DNA of 64,000 nt from JAFAGO01 sp031987605 (lineage in GTDB: Bacteria > Bacteroidota > Bacteroidia > Flavobacteriales > Weeksellaceae): contig DALZZF010000001.1 in assembly GCA_031987605.1 (NCBI GenBank), positions 1 through 64,000 of the forward strand, given 5' to 3'. Shown piece by piece: positions 51,754 through 59,179 of the stretch. A program made the translations under genes and the position numbers. Positions within the stretch are counted from its first letter, which is position 1; every line of letters starts with the position of its first letter. The notes under the pieces were generated by a model. The model had not been told where the DNA came from, did not search any database, and was given only the letters and a program-made list of their open reading frames with translations.

Positions 51754-53076
51754 TTAAAGGTTATCTTTTTCCATCAGTTCTTTAATCTTGCGGTCTTCCC
51801 AGTTTTTCCCGATACCGAAAACCTGCAATCCATGGGAAATTACGCCAATTCCCCAACCCAGCATCGGCCACCAAAACCAATGATATTCAGGAGAAGTTTT
51901 CAGGTTAATGAAGATTAAAAGCGGAATGACTAAACAATACGAAATCAAATTTCCGTAAAATCCTTTTATTTCTTTCACTCTTTTGTAGGCGCGTTCATAC
52001 GCCAGACTTTCTTTATCAATTTTATTTTCTTCCATAGCGGTTGTTTTTTCGTTGAGAATAGGAATTTTTACCTTAAAATAATCTTCTGATTTTTCGATGT
52101 ACACATTTTCTTTGGTGATGATGGAATAGCGCTGCACAATATTGGAAAGCCCGATGCCTTCGCGTTCTTTCACCAGATCCCGCGCTTGCAGATTGTTTTC
52201 GATGCAGAGAAATCCGCTTTCGGAAAAGATTCTGATTTTCAGCGGTTTTTTTGCGGTGGCGTAATTATGTTTAATCGCGTTTTCCAGCAAAAGCTGCAGA
52301 GACAACGGAACCACAAATTTTCCTTTTTCCGAATCCGGAACATCAAACTGAAATTCCACGCTGTCTTCAAAACGGGTTTTCAGCAGCTCGCAGTAGGTTC
52401 TGGCAAAATCCAGTTCATCCTGCACCGTCACCATTTCTTTATCCTTCTGATCCAGCACATAGCGATAAATCTTCGACATATCGGTGGTGAACTTCTGTGC
52501 CTGATTCGGGTTTTCTTCAATCAGCGCATCCAACACATTCAGGGAATTAAAGAGAAAATGCGGATCGAGCTGGTTTTTCAGACTTTCGAACTGTGCGTTG
52601 GCAGATTTGGCGATAATTTTCTGTTCCACGACTTCTTTCCGTGAAGTTTTTTTCAGTTCATCCATAAAGCCTTTGGCATGCATAAAAGCCGCAATCAATA
52701 GCGCTATATTGGTGGTGAACCAAATGACAAAATTATATTTTCCTGCAAAGAACTCTTCTGCTGTTGCTGATTTTTGGATGACAACATAATTTACATAACT
52801 GCAAACGAAGCATACCAAAAAATTCACAATTACCAGCGTAATAATTCCAATTATAGTTCTGGTTCTGGTTTGGTTTACCCAGGAAATTTTACGGTTCAGA
52901 TAAAGGTTTACGTAATAATTACTGAATCCAATCGTCAAAGAATAAAAAAGACAAATCAGCCAGCCATAAAAGAAATTTTCTACTGTTTTCTCAGATTTAT
53001 CAATCAGAAAGATAAATATTTCGACTCCTAATGAAATCCATAAAAGACTGAAAAAAAAACGTTTCACCTTTTCCAT
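51754..53076 (-). CDS. LytS-type histidine kinase fused to a C-terminal 2TM domain
   Basis: Residues about 1-345 form an ordinary LytS-like kinase: four helices, H173 in LKNQLDPHFLFN, and an ATPase part with LLLENAIKHNYA and GIGLSNIVQRY. From M348 a complete 2TM unit follows: AYERAYKRVKEIKGFYGN, two helices with SPEYHWFWWPMLGWG between, and GKNWEDRKIKELMEKD. The kinase in the adjacent inserted segment stops at 349 residues without this unit, so a gene fusion (loss of a stop between kinase and 2TM genes) is likely. M348 could also serve as an internal start. Confidence 0.88.
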   Translation of the reverse strand: MEKVKRFFFSLLWISLGVEIFIFLIDKSEKTVENFFYGWLICLFYSLTIGFSNYYVNLYLNRKISWVNQTRTRTIIGIITLVIVNFLVCFVCSYVNYVVIQKSATAEEFFAGKYNFVIWFTTNIALLIAAFMHAKGFMDELKKTSRKEVVEQKIIAKSANAQFESLKNQLDPHFLFNSLNVLDALIEENPNQAQKFTTDMSKIYRYVLDQKDKEMVTVQDELDFARTYCELLKTRFEDSVEFQFDVPDSEKGKFVVPLSLQLLLENAIKHNYATAKKPLKIRIFSESGFLCIENNLQARDLVKEREGIGLSNIVQRYSIITKENVYIEKSEDYFKVKIPILNEKTTAMEENKIDKESLAYERAYKRVKEIKGFYGNLISYCLVIPLLIFINLKTSPEYHWFWWPMLGWGIGVISHGLQVFGIGKNWEDRKIKELMEKDNL

Positions 53077-53093
53077 ACCCTAAAAGTACAAGT

Positions 53094-53738
53094 TTATGGT
53101 TTATTCTGAACAAAATATTCCGCTTCTTCTTTCCCCCAGTTTGGATCAAGCGCAGATTTTGGTGGGTAAGTTTCGTATTGGCTTAATGCTTTTTTAAACA
53201 GTTCCAGTCCTTTTTCTTTGCTTCCGCCAAACTGTTCCGGTGTGAAGTAGGTATCTTCTGCTTTTAGCAAACTTATTCTTGGGTTTTCCGGATCCAGTTT
53301 TTCTGCTTTTCCGAGTGATTCGGTTGCTAATTTTCCTTCGCTCATATAGCGTTCCATTGGATTGACCATCATTTTCAGGGAATGAATCATTTTGGAAAGA
53401 ATATAATTTTCTGCATTTTCAGGATTTAGTTCCATGGCTTTATCTAAAGGTTTTTGTGCAGAATTTGCAATTTCGTCCAGCTCCGCCGTTTTTCCTTGCT
53501 GCATCAGGATTCTTCCTTTCTGAATTTGTGCCAATGCCGCATAATAATAGGGCTGCCATTGTGTTTTTTCCTTTTCGGCGATGCGCTGGAAATCATTCGC
53601 AACAGCGGTCAGTTCATCTGAGGTTTTAGCCTGATTCAGTTTTGTTACTTTTTCGGTCATTACTTTTTCAAAAACGGTCTGTGAAAAAGCCAGAATACTG
53701 AAGAGGGCAAACGTAAGGCTTAGAAATAATCGGATCAT
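53094..53738 (-). CDS. Secreted TPR-like protein
   Basis: A signal peptide (MIRLFLSLTFALFSILAFS) precedes a helical protein with a TPR-like part: WQPYYYAALAQIQKGRILMQQGKTAELDEIANSAQKPLDKAMELNPENAENYILSKM, then SLGKAEKLDPENPRI. The start at 53738 is used because it begins the signal peptide; the open frame extends 61 codons further without sign of coding. 214 residues. It lies between the TonB receptor and the kinase genes in the same direction and probably acts with them in the periplasm. No specific family is recognised. Confidence 0.78.
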   Translation of the reverse strand: MIRLFLSLTFALFSILAFSQTVFEKVMTEKVTKLNQAKTSDELTAVANDFQRIAEKEKTQWQPYYYAALAQIQKGRILMQQGKTAELDEIANSAQKPLDKAMELNPENAENYILSKMIHSLKMMVNPMERYMSEGKLATESLGKAEKLDPENPRISLLKAEDTYFTPEQFGGSKEKGLELFKKALSQYETYPPKSALDPNWGKEEAEYFVQNKP

Positions 53739-53850
53739 GATGGTCTGTTTTTTATGGGTTAATATTTTAATGATGAAGTAAAAATACAGGGTTTGATTGC
53801 GGGATGAAATTTTTTCCGACCGAATTGTCATTTTCGGTAGCTGAAAGGTT

Positions 53851-56076
53851 CTAAAGGTTATTATCAATGGCTTCCTGCGTTTTATCAATTCCAAAACTGA
53901 ACATTGCGCCGATATACACAAAAGTTTGCGCAGCAGGAAGAACAGGTGCGCTCATGGTTCCCTCCTGTGAAAAACGGTAGCCATACACATTTTTCGTTCC
54001 CAGAATATTGCTGATTCCAGCAACAAGAATGGTAAATGATTTTGCCTCTTTCCTTCCCAAATTCGGAAGATAATTCACACTAAAATTCAGCGCATTATAA
54101 TCTTTAACCGTTCCGTTGGATTTTAAAGAATTGGTGTTGTTTTCCCAAACAATATTGTAATAAGGTCTTCCGGAAGTATACGTATAAGAGAAATTGAAAC
54201 CGGTTTTCCAGGGAAGAACAAACTTTTTCGCGACAAGAGAAATATTGTGTTTTGCGGCAAAAGACGGATACAGCTCTGCAGGATAATTCAGAAACTCGCG
54301 TTTGCTGTCCAGATAGGAATACGAAATCCAGTAATCTACATTTTTAATGCTTTTTTTATCGCGCCAAAGCACCTCAATCCCTTTGGCAAAACCTTTTCCG
54401 TAAGAAGGCAAAATGCTGTTCTCAAACTGAGATGTCTGTGTTTTTACGAGTTGATCGTAATCTTTATAAAATCCTTCAAAACGCAGTGTACGGTTGTTTT
54501 CGCTTCGCTGAAACTGCAGAATATAATGCGTTGCTTTCTGGAAATTCTGCGAAAAAGCGGAGGTCAGATATTTACTTTCCGGAGTTTGATAAAAAATTCC
54601 GTATGCAAAAGAGCTCACCCATTTTTCCGACAAGCGATAAGCAGCAGAAAATCTCGGTGCCAGATTCCATTTATCCAAAAAATCCGAATGTTCTGCCCTC
54701 AAACCAAAACTGGTTGAAAAATTCCGGTTGAATGCCAGATTCGTTTCCGCAAAAAATGCAGAGGTAAAATTGCTAATCTTTCCGGTTTCTTCCGGGCTGT
54801 AAAAGGAACTGAACGAGGTTTTATCGTTTTCGGATTGCAATTCAAAACCGGCTTTAATGTTGCTAACCGCAGCAATTTTCCGTTCAATTACGGCTTTTGT
54901 GTTCAAATAAATTCCTTTTGTGTTGATGTTCACATTTCCGATTTTACTTCCTTCATTCAAAATTCCGATTTCCAGATCGTTATGATTAATACTGAAAGAC
55001 GAACCCAGATTCATCAGATATTTCCCCAGTTTCTGTTTGTATGAAAGGCTGTGAAAGGTGTTTTTCCCGTTGACTTTCGGCTGCTGTTCATCGTAATTAT
55101 TTTCCAGACTCGGCTGCGAAATGGCTAAAGAATTGGCATCAAAACTTCCGTAATATTTTAAAAAACCTCCGTATTTCGTTTTAATTCTGAAATTTCCATT
55201 TACCGAAACCGAACGCGGAGACTGAATAAAATCCGTCGTGAAATTCAGTAATTTTGTTGCAAGACTTAAATCGGAAACACTTCCTTCAAGCCCAAAACTA
55301 AAGGTTTTCTTTTCATTCAGACTTTGATAATCTCCGCTCAACGCAAATGGGAAAATACTGAAAGAATACGAACTCTGATCCGGCATATACACACTTTCCA
55401 ACAGCAAAACCGAAGACAAAGCCTGACCGTAAAGTGCAGAATATCCACCACTTGAAAACACGCTTCCTTTAAAAATCGAAGTATTGAAGCGTTCTCTTCC
55501 CGGCATTCCCGGCACCGAACTGCTGAAATAATTATTCACCAGATTTCCATCGATGAAAAATTTAGTTTCCGCTCCGGTTCCACCGCGAACAAATAAGCCT
55601 TCACTTTCTCCGGCATTCTGCACTCCGGGAAGAAATTTATAACCGGTGGAGGTTTGTCCGTTCGATCCGGCTGTGGTATAAATATCCAACGGAGTCAACG
55701 CTGCGGTTGCCCGTTTTTTGTCGCTGGCTTCAATGGTTCCGGCGGAAATGGTAACGGTTTCAATTTCGCTGATGCTTTCCTGCAAAGAAATATTGACGGT
55801 GAGATTTTCATTTTCGAGTTGGAGATTCTTTTCCTGTTCCTTAAAATTCGGATGAGCGAACACGAGAGTCTGCGCTCCTTTTTCTTCGGTTTGGAAAGAG
55901 AAATTTCCGTTTGTATCGGTGGTTGCACCATCATAAGTGTCTTTTAAAGTCACATTTACATCTTTTATGCCTTTATTTTTGGAAGAAACATTTCCGGAAA
56001 CCGTAATCTGTGCCGAAAAAGAAACCGTAAAAAGAAGAATCAGAAATGTAATGAGTCGGATAATCAGCGTTGCCAT
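53851..56076 (-). CDS. TonB-dependent receptor with CarboxypepD_reg-like domain
   Basis: Outer-membrane transporter. A signal peptide leads to a carboxypeptidase-regulatory-like domain (ITVSGNVSSKNKGIKDVNVTLKDTYDGATTDTNGNFSF, about 22-105). Next come the plug (GYKFLPGVQNAGESEGLFVRGGTGAETKFFIDGNLVNN, about 145-185) and a barrel to residue 741. No SusD partner is adjacent, so a SusC-type glycan system is unlikely; iron chelate or peptide uptake is possible. A consensus promoter precedes it. It heads the operon that ends with the LytTR regulator. Confidence 0.88.
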   Translation of the reverse strand: MATLIIRLITFLILLFTVSFSAQITVSGNVSSKNKGIKDVNVTLKDTYDGATTDTNGNFSFQTEEKGAQTLVFAHPNFKEQEKNLQLENENLTVNISLQESISEIETVTISAGTIEASDKKRATAALTPLDIYTTAGSNGQTSTGYKFLPGVQNAGESEGLFVRGGTGAETKFFIDGNLVNNYFSSSVPGMPGRERFNTSIFKGSVFSSGGYSALYGQALSSVLLLESVYMPDQSSYSFSIFPFALSGDYQSLNEKKTFSFGLEGSVSDLSLATKLLNFTTDFIQSPRSVSVNGNFRIKTKYGGFLKYYGSFDANSLAISQPSLENNYDEQQPKVNGKNTFHSLSYKQKLGKYLMNLGSSFSINHNDLEIGILNEGSKIGNVNINTKGIYLNTKAVIERKIAAVSNIKAGFELQSENDKTSFSSFYSPEETGKISNFTSAFFAETNLAFNRNFSTSFGLRAEHSDFLDKWNLAPRFSAAYRLSEKWVSSFAYGIFYQTPESKYLTSAFSQNFQKATHYILQFQRSENNRTLRFEGFYKDYDQLVKTQTSQFENSILPSYGKGFAKGIEVLWRDKKSIKNVDYWISYSYLDSKREFLNYPAELYPSFAAKHNISLVAKKFVLPWKTGFNFSYTYTSGRPYYNIVWENNTNSLKSNGTVKDYNALNFSVNYLPNLGRKEAKSFTILVAGISNILGTKNVYGYRFSQEGTMSAPVLPAAQTFVYIGAMFSFGIDKTQEAIDNNL

Positions 56077-56092
56077 TATTTTAATTTTTTTT

Positions 56093-56123
56093 CAAAATTA
56101 TTCCGGATTGTGGCTGCAACAAA
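56093..56123 (-). promoter_or_regulatory. Consensus promoter of the TonB receptor operon
   Basis: On the minus strand TTTG (56120-56123), 19 bases, then TAATTTTG (56093-56100): exact Bacteroidetes spacing, 16 bases before the ATG. Confidence 0.7.
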
Positions 56124-56239
56124 CAAAACTCAACTGAATGGTAAAAAATCGTAACCGAAAGGTTTCTTTTTGGAACTTTCGGTTCTTCGCCAAAAACTAT
56201 GGTCTTAAATATTTTAGACTTATCGTTTTATTTGAGTTT

Positions 56240-56495
56240 ATGTTCTTTTGCCTTGAAGCAAAAGAACCAAAAATTCAAGACTTGGAAACTTCGGCTAAAA
56301 TTTTGAAGAATTTCCTAAAATCTCCAAACTCTGGCGGAAAAGAAAGGTTCACAAAATAAGAAAGATTTTTGCCGCCACTCGAACAGTGGATATTTTTTAA
56401 CAAAATTTCTTCAAAATTTATTAACGCCTCCATTTCCGAGGTCGATTCAAAATGATTGTACAACTTTCTAATTTCCACACAAAATGGAGAAGAGC
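56240..56495. repeat. Dispersed intergenic repeat, copy C (fullest copy)
   Basis: Occupies about half of the 535-base stretch between the TonB receptor and sodC. It starts with the GTTCTTTTG/CAAAAGAAC hairpin (56240-56248 and 56257-56265) and has AAGACTTGGAAACT. A CCACT/AGTGG hairpin near 56373-56388 is followed by T residues. Then come the CCTC/GAGG segment and the right end TTTCCACACAAAATGG and AGAGCCG. It matches copy A over the left and middle parts and copy B over the right end. No coding frame is seen. Confidence 0.8.
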
Positions 56496-56583
56496 CGAAC
56501 TTTCACTCTTTGTTGAATTTTTTTGTCGGTATTCTTCGTAAAGTCTTCTCATAATTCTGTAAAATCAAAAAGGTAGTTTTTTG

Positions 56584-56591
56584 TAAATTTG
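56584..56591 (+). promoter_or_regulatory. sodC promoter -7 box
   Basis: TAAATTTG, 20 bases before the sodC ATG; no good -33 is seen. Confidence 0.45.
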
Positions 56592-56611
56592 CTCACAACA
56601 AAAAACATCTT

Positions 56612-57112
56612 ATGAAATATTCTCTTTTAGTTGCTGCAGCTTCTGCCATTATGCTGGCTTCCTGCGGAACATCAAAAACGTACCAGATTTTATCCAAAAG
56701 CGGTACAAAAACTCAGGGAACTGCAAAATTTACCCAATCCGGAAAAAATGTTACGCTTGATCTGAACGCTTATAAATTAACTCCGGGATATCATGCCGTA
56801 CACATCCACGAAAAAGGAGATTGTTCCTCTGCTGATGCTGCTTCCGCCGGCGGACACTGGAATCCGACTGATGATAAACACGGAAAATGGGATACCGAAC
56901 ACTTCCATATGGGCGATATAGGAAACTTAATTGCAAATGAAGAAGGGGTGGGAAGAGTCCTCTTTAAAACCGACAAATGGTGTATGGGCTGTAGTGATGC
57001 CAGTAAAAACATCATCGGGAAATCATTGATTATTCACGCTGCAAAAGACGATTTTCATACTCAGCCAACCGGAAATGCAGGTGGTCGTGTTGGATGTGTA
57101 GAAATTAAATAG
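56612..57112 (+). CDS. sodC: Copper/zinc superoxide dismutase lipoprotein
   Basis: Detoxifies superoxide in the periplasm. The lipobox MLASC gives Cys18. Metal ligands and the disulfide cysteines are visible: HAVHIHEKGDCS, AGGHWNPTDDKHG, HFHMGDIGN, and GNAGGRVGC near the end. Two extra cysteines (KWCMGCSD) are present. At 166 residues it is typical. It has its own promoter and terminator. The lipid anchor fits a surface- or membrane-attached form. Confidence 0.92.
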   Translation: MKYSLLVAAASAIMLASCGTSKTYQILSKSGTKTQGTAKFTQSGKNVTLDLNAYKLTPGYHAVHIHEKGDCSSADAASAGGHWNPTDDKHGKWDTEHFHMGDIGNLIANEEGVGRVLFKTDKWCMGCSDASKNIIGKSLIIHAAKDDFHTQPTGNAGGRVGCVEIK

Positions 57113-57133
57113 TTGGAATTCAGCAAACGAAAT

Positions 57134-57176
57134 AAAGCCGCAATTTTATTTTTTTTAAAGTAAGATTGCGGTTTTA
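57134..57176 (+). terminator. Intrinsic terminator after sodC
   Basis: CCGCAAT (57138-57144) pairs with ATTGCGG (57165-57171), followed by TTTTAC. The loop is long (20 bases) and T-rich, so efficiency is uncertain. Confidence 0.6.
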
Positions 57177-57267
57177 CTTTGATTACAAACGGGATTCTAT
57201 TACATTTTTATCCTCAATAAACTTCTTGCTACGCAATAAAAAACTCCTGTAAGCGCCAAATTATTTC

Positions 57268-57275
57268 TATTTTTG
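57268..57275 (+). promoter_or_regulatory. -7 box directly before the DUF2520 gene
   Basis: TATTTTTG ends only 4 bases before the ATG. If real, the message would be leaderless or begin at the start codon. Confidence 0.4.
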
Positions 57276-57279
57276 CTGT

Positions 57280-58032
57280 ATGAAAACTGTAATCATCGGT
57301 TCCGGAAATGTGGCGTATCATCTTGCAAAAGCGTTTTTGAACAGCGATATTCTTATATCCGAAATTTGCGGAAGGAATAAAACCGATCTGGAAAAAATTT
57401 CACAGGAACTTCATATTCCCTATTCCTTGAATATTCCGGATGATGCCGATTTTTATATCATCTGCGTGAGCGATTCTGCAATTGAAAATATTTCTGAAAA
57501 AATCTTCAATCCAAAAGCTTTAGTTTCCCATACTTCCGGTTCTGTTTCCCGTGAAACATTGAAGGGAAGTTACAGAAAAGCAGTCTTTTATCCGCTCCAG
57601 ACGTTTTCTAAAAGTAAATCGCTTGATTATTCGGAAATTCCCTTTTTTATTGATGCTGAGAATGAAAAGGATCAAAAATTTCTTATTTCACTGGCAGAAA
57701 AAATTTCAGGAAAAGCTTTTCCCGCAGATGATGAAAAGAGAAAATACATCCATCTTACCGCTGTTTTCGCCTGTAATTTTGTGAATCATCTGTATGCCCG
57801 AGCCAAGGAAATATCTGACAGCCAGAATATTCCATTTGAGTTTTTTCTTCCGTTGATTGATGAAACCACAAAAAAAATTCATGAACTGGATCCTAAAGAT
57901 GCGCAAACCGGACCGGCAGTTCGCAACGATACCCAAGTTTTGGAGCTTCACCAAAAACTTATCCGGAATGAAGAGCAGTTGAAAATCTACAACACCATGA
58001 ATGAATCCATAAAAAAAATGTATGAGTTATAA
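57280..58032 (+). CDS. Rossmann-fold and DUF2520-domain protein
   Basis: An NAD(P)-binding start (KTVIIGSGNVAYHLAKAF) and SHTSGSV near residue 90 lead to a helical C-terminal DUF2520 part (HLTAVFACNFVNHLYARAKEI, then DPKDAQTGPAVRNDTQVLELHQKLI). It resembles 6-phosphogluconate/F420-like dehydrogenases, but no substrate is known. At 250 residues it is normal. It overlaps the KdsC-like gene by 11 bases. Confidence 0.85.
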   Translation: MKTVIIGSGNVAYHLAKAFLNSDILISEICGRNKTDLEKISQELHIPYSLNIPDDADFYIICVSDSAIENISEKIFNPKALVSHTSGSVSRETLKGSYRKAVFYPLQTFSKSKSLDYSEIPFFIDAENEKDQKFLISLAEKISGKAFPADDEKRKYIHLTAVFACNFVNHLYARAKEISDSQNIPFEFFLPLIDETTKKIHELDPKDAQTGPAVRNDTQVLELHQKLIRNEEQLKIYNTMNESIKKMYEL

Positions 58033-58540
58033 AACCAGATTAAAACAGATAAAAGCCTTTGTATTCGATGTTGACGGGGTATTTACAGATGGAAGTGTGT
58101 ATTTGCTTCCCGGTGGAAATATGTGCAGAGTGATGAATGTTTTGGACGGTTACGCCGTCGTTAAAGCATTAAAAAACAATTATTTAATCGGGGTAATTAC
58201 AGGCGGAAATGATGATATGGTAAAACACAGAATCAATTATCTCGGCATTACGGATTATTATGCAAAATCCTCTGATAAATTAAAAGATTTTGAAGATTTC
58301 AAAGCAAAATACTATTTAAAAAATGAAGAAATTTTAACGATGGGTGATGATCTTCCGGATATTTCAATTCTTCAATCTTCCGGAATTTCCTGCTGTCCGG
58401 AAAATGCCGTACCGGAAGTAAAAGGCGTTTGCGATTATATTTCCGCAATTCAGGGAGGAAAAGGTGCCGTGCGCGATGTGATTGAGCATGTAATGAAAGC
58501 GCAGGAAAAATGGCTGGAAGACAATACCCAAAGCGTTTGA
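58022..58540 (+). CDS. HAD-superfamily phosphatase, KdsC-like
   Basis: Motif I FVFDVDGVFTDG (D16, D18), VITGGND as motif II, and MGDDLPDISIL as motif IV match the KDO-8-phosphate phosphatase branch of LPS core synthesis. At 172 residues it fits a capless tetrameric enzyme. It is coupled to the DUF2520 gene upstream and lies one base before maf. Other kds genes are not in the window, so the substrate is inferred from family only. Confidence 0.85.
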   Translation: MSYKTRLKQIKAFVFDVDGVFTDGSVYLLPGGNMCRVMNVLDGYAVVKALKNNYLIGVITGGNDDMVKHRINYLGITDYYAKSSDKLKDFEDFKAKYYLKNEEILTMGDDLPDISILQSSGISCCPENAVPEVKGVCDYISAIQGGKGAVRDVIEHVMKAQEKWLEDNTQSV

Positions 58541-58541
58541 T

Positions 58542-59099
58542 ATGAAAATTCTGCTCGCTTCAAATTCGTCCCGAAGAAAAGAACTTTTAAAAAGTCTTGG
58601 CTATGATTTTTCGGTTGTTTCCATTCATTGTGATGAAATTTTTCCTGAAAATCTTCCCGCTTCTGAAGTCGCCGGTTTTCTATCACTTTTAAAATCCAAT
58701 GCCTACCCGGAACTTAAGAAAAACGAAATTCTGATTACCGCAGACACCGTTGTTGTTCTTGAAAATAAAATTTTGGGCAAACCCAAAAATGAACACGAAG
58801 CCTTTGAAATGCTGCGTTCCCTTTCCGGCAAAACCCATCATGTTTACTCCGGAATTACCGTTCGAACTGTGGATCAAACCATGACGGAAACCGATGTTGC
58901 AAAAGTTTATTTTAATGAAATTTCAGATTCCGAAATTCTTCATTATATTGAAAATTTCCAGCCTATGGATAAAGCCGGGAGTTACGGTATTCAGGAATGG
59001 ATCGGGATGGCAAAAATCAAAAAAATAGAAGGCAGTTATTACACGATTATGGGATTGCCCACACATCTGGTTTATGAAATCCTGAAAAGATTGAATTAA
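58542..59099 (+). CDS. maf: Maf-family nucleoside triphosphate pyrophosphatase
   Basis: House-cleaning pyrophosphatase that hydrolyses non-canonical or pyrimidine NTPs. The start ILLASNSSRRKELLKSLG is diagnostic. The catalytic Asp region ITADTVVVLENKILGKP and DKAGSYGIQEW also match. At 185 residues it is standard. It is third in the DUF2520/KdsC-like/maf run. Confidence 0.93.
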   Translation: MKILLASNSSRRKELLKSLGYDFSVVSIHCDEIFPENLPASEVAGFLSLLKSNAYPELKKNEILITADTVVVLENKILGKPKNEHEAFEMLRSLSGKTHHVYSGITVRTVDQTMTETDVAKVYFNEISDSEILHYIENFQPMDKAGSYGIQEWIGMAKIKKIEGSYYTIMGLPTHLVYEILKRLN

Positions 59100-59179
59100 C
59101 CTCTTTAAATTTTACTATTTTTACAAAAAAATCAAAGGATAAAATAATAAATAGACCTTTGATAAGTTATTAAGTTACA

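Noticed and set aside
53739..53921. N-terminal extension of the TPR-like protein
   Set aside because: The 61 extra codons have no signal peptide and overlap the TonB receptor end; the ATG at 53738 begins a clean signal peptide.
50293..56123. SusC/SusD-type polysaccharide utilisation locus
   Set aside because: No SusD-like lipoprotein, glycoside hydrolase or sulfatase is adjacent to the receptor.
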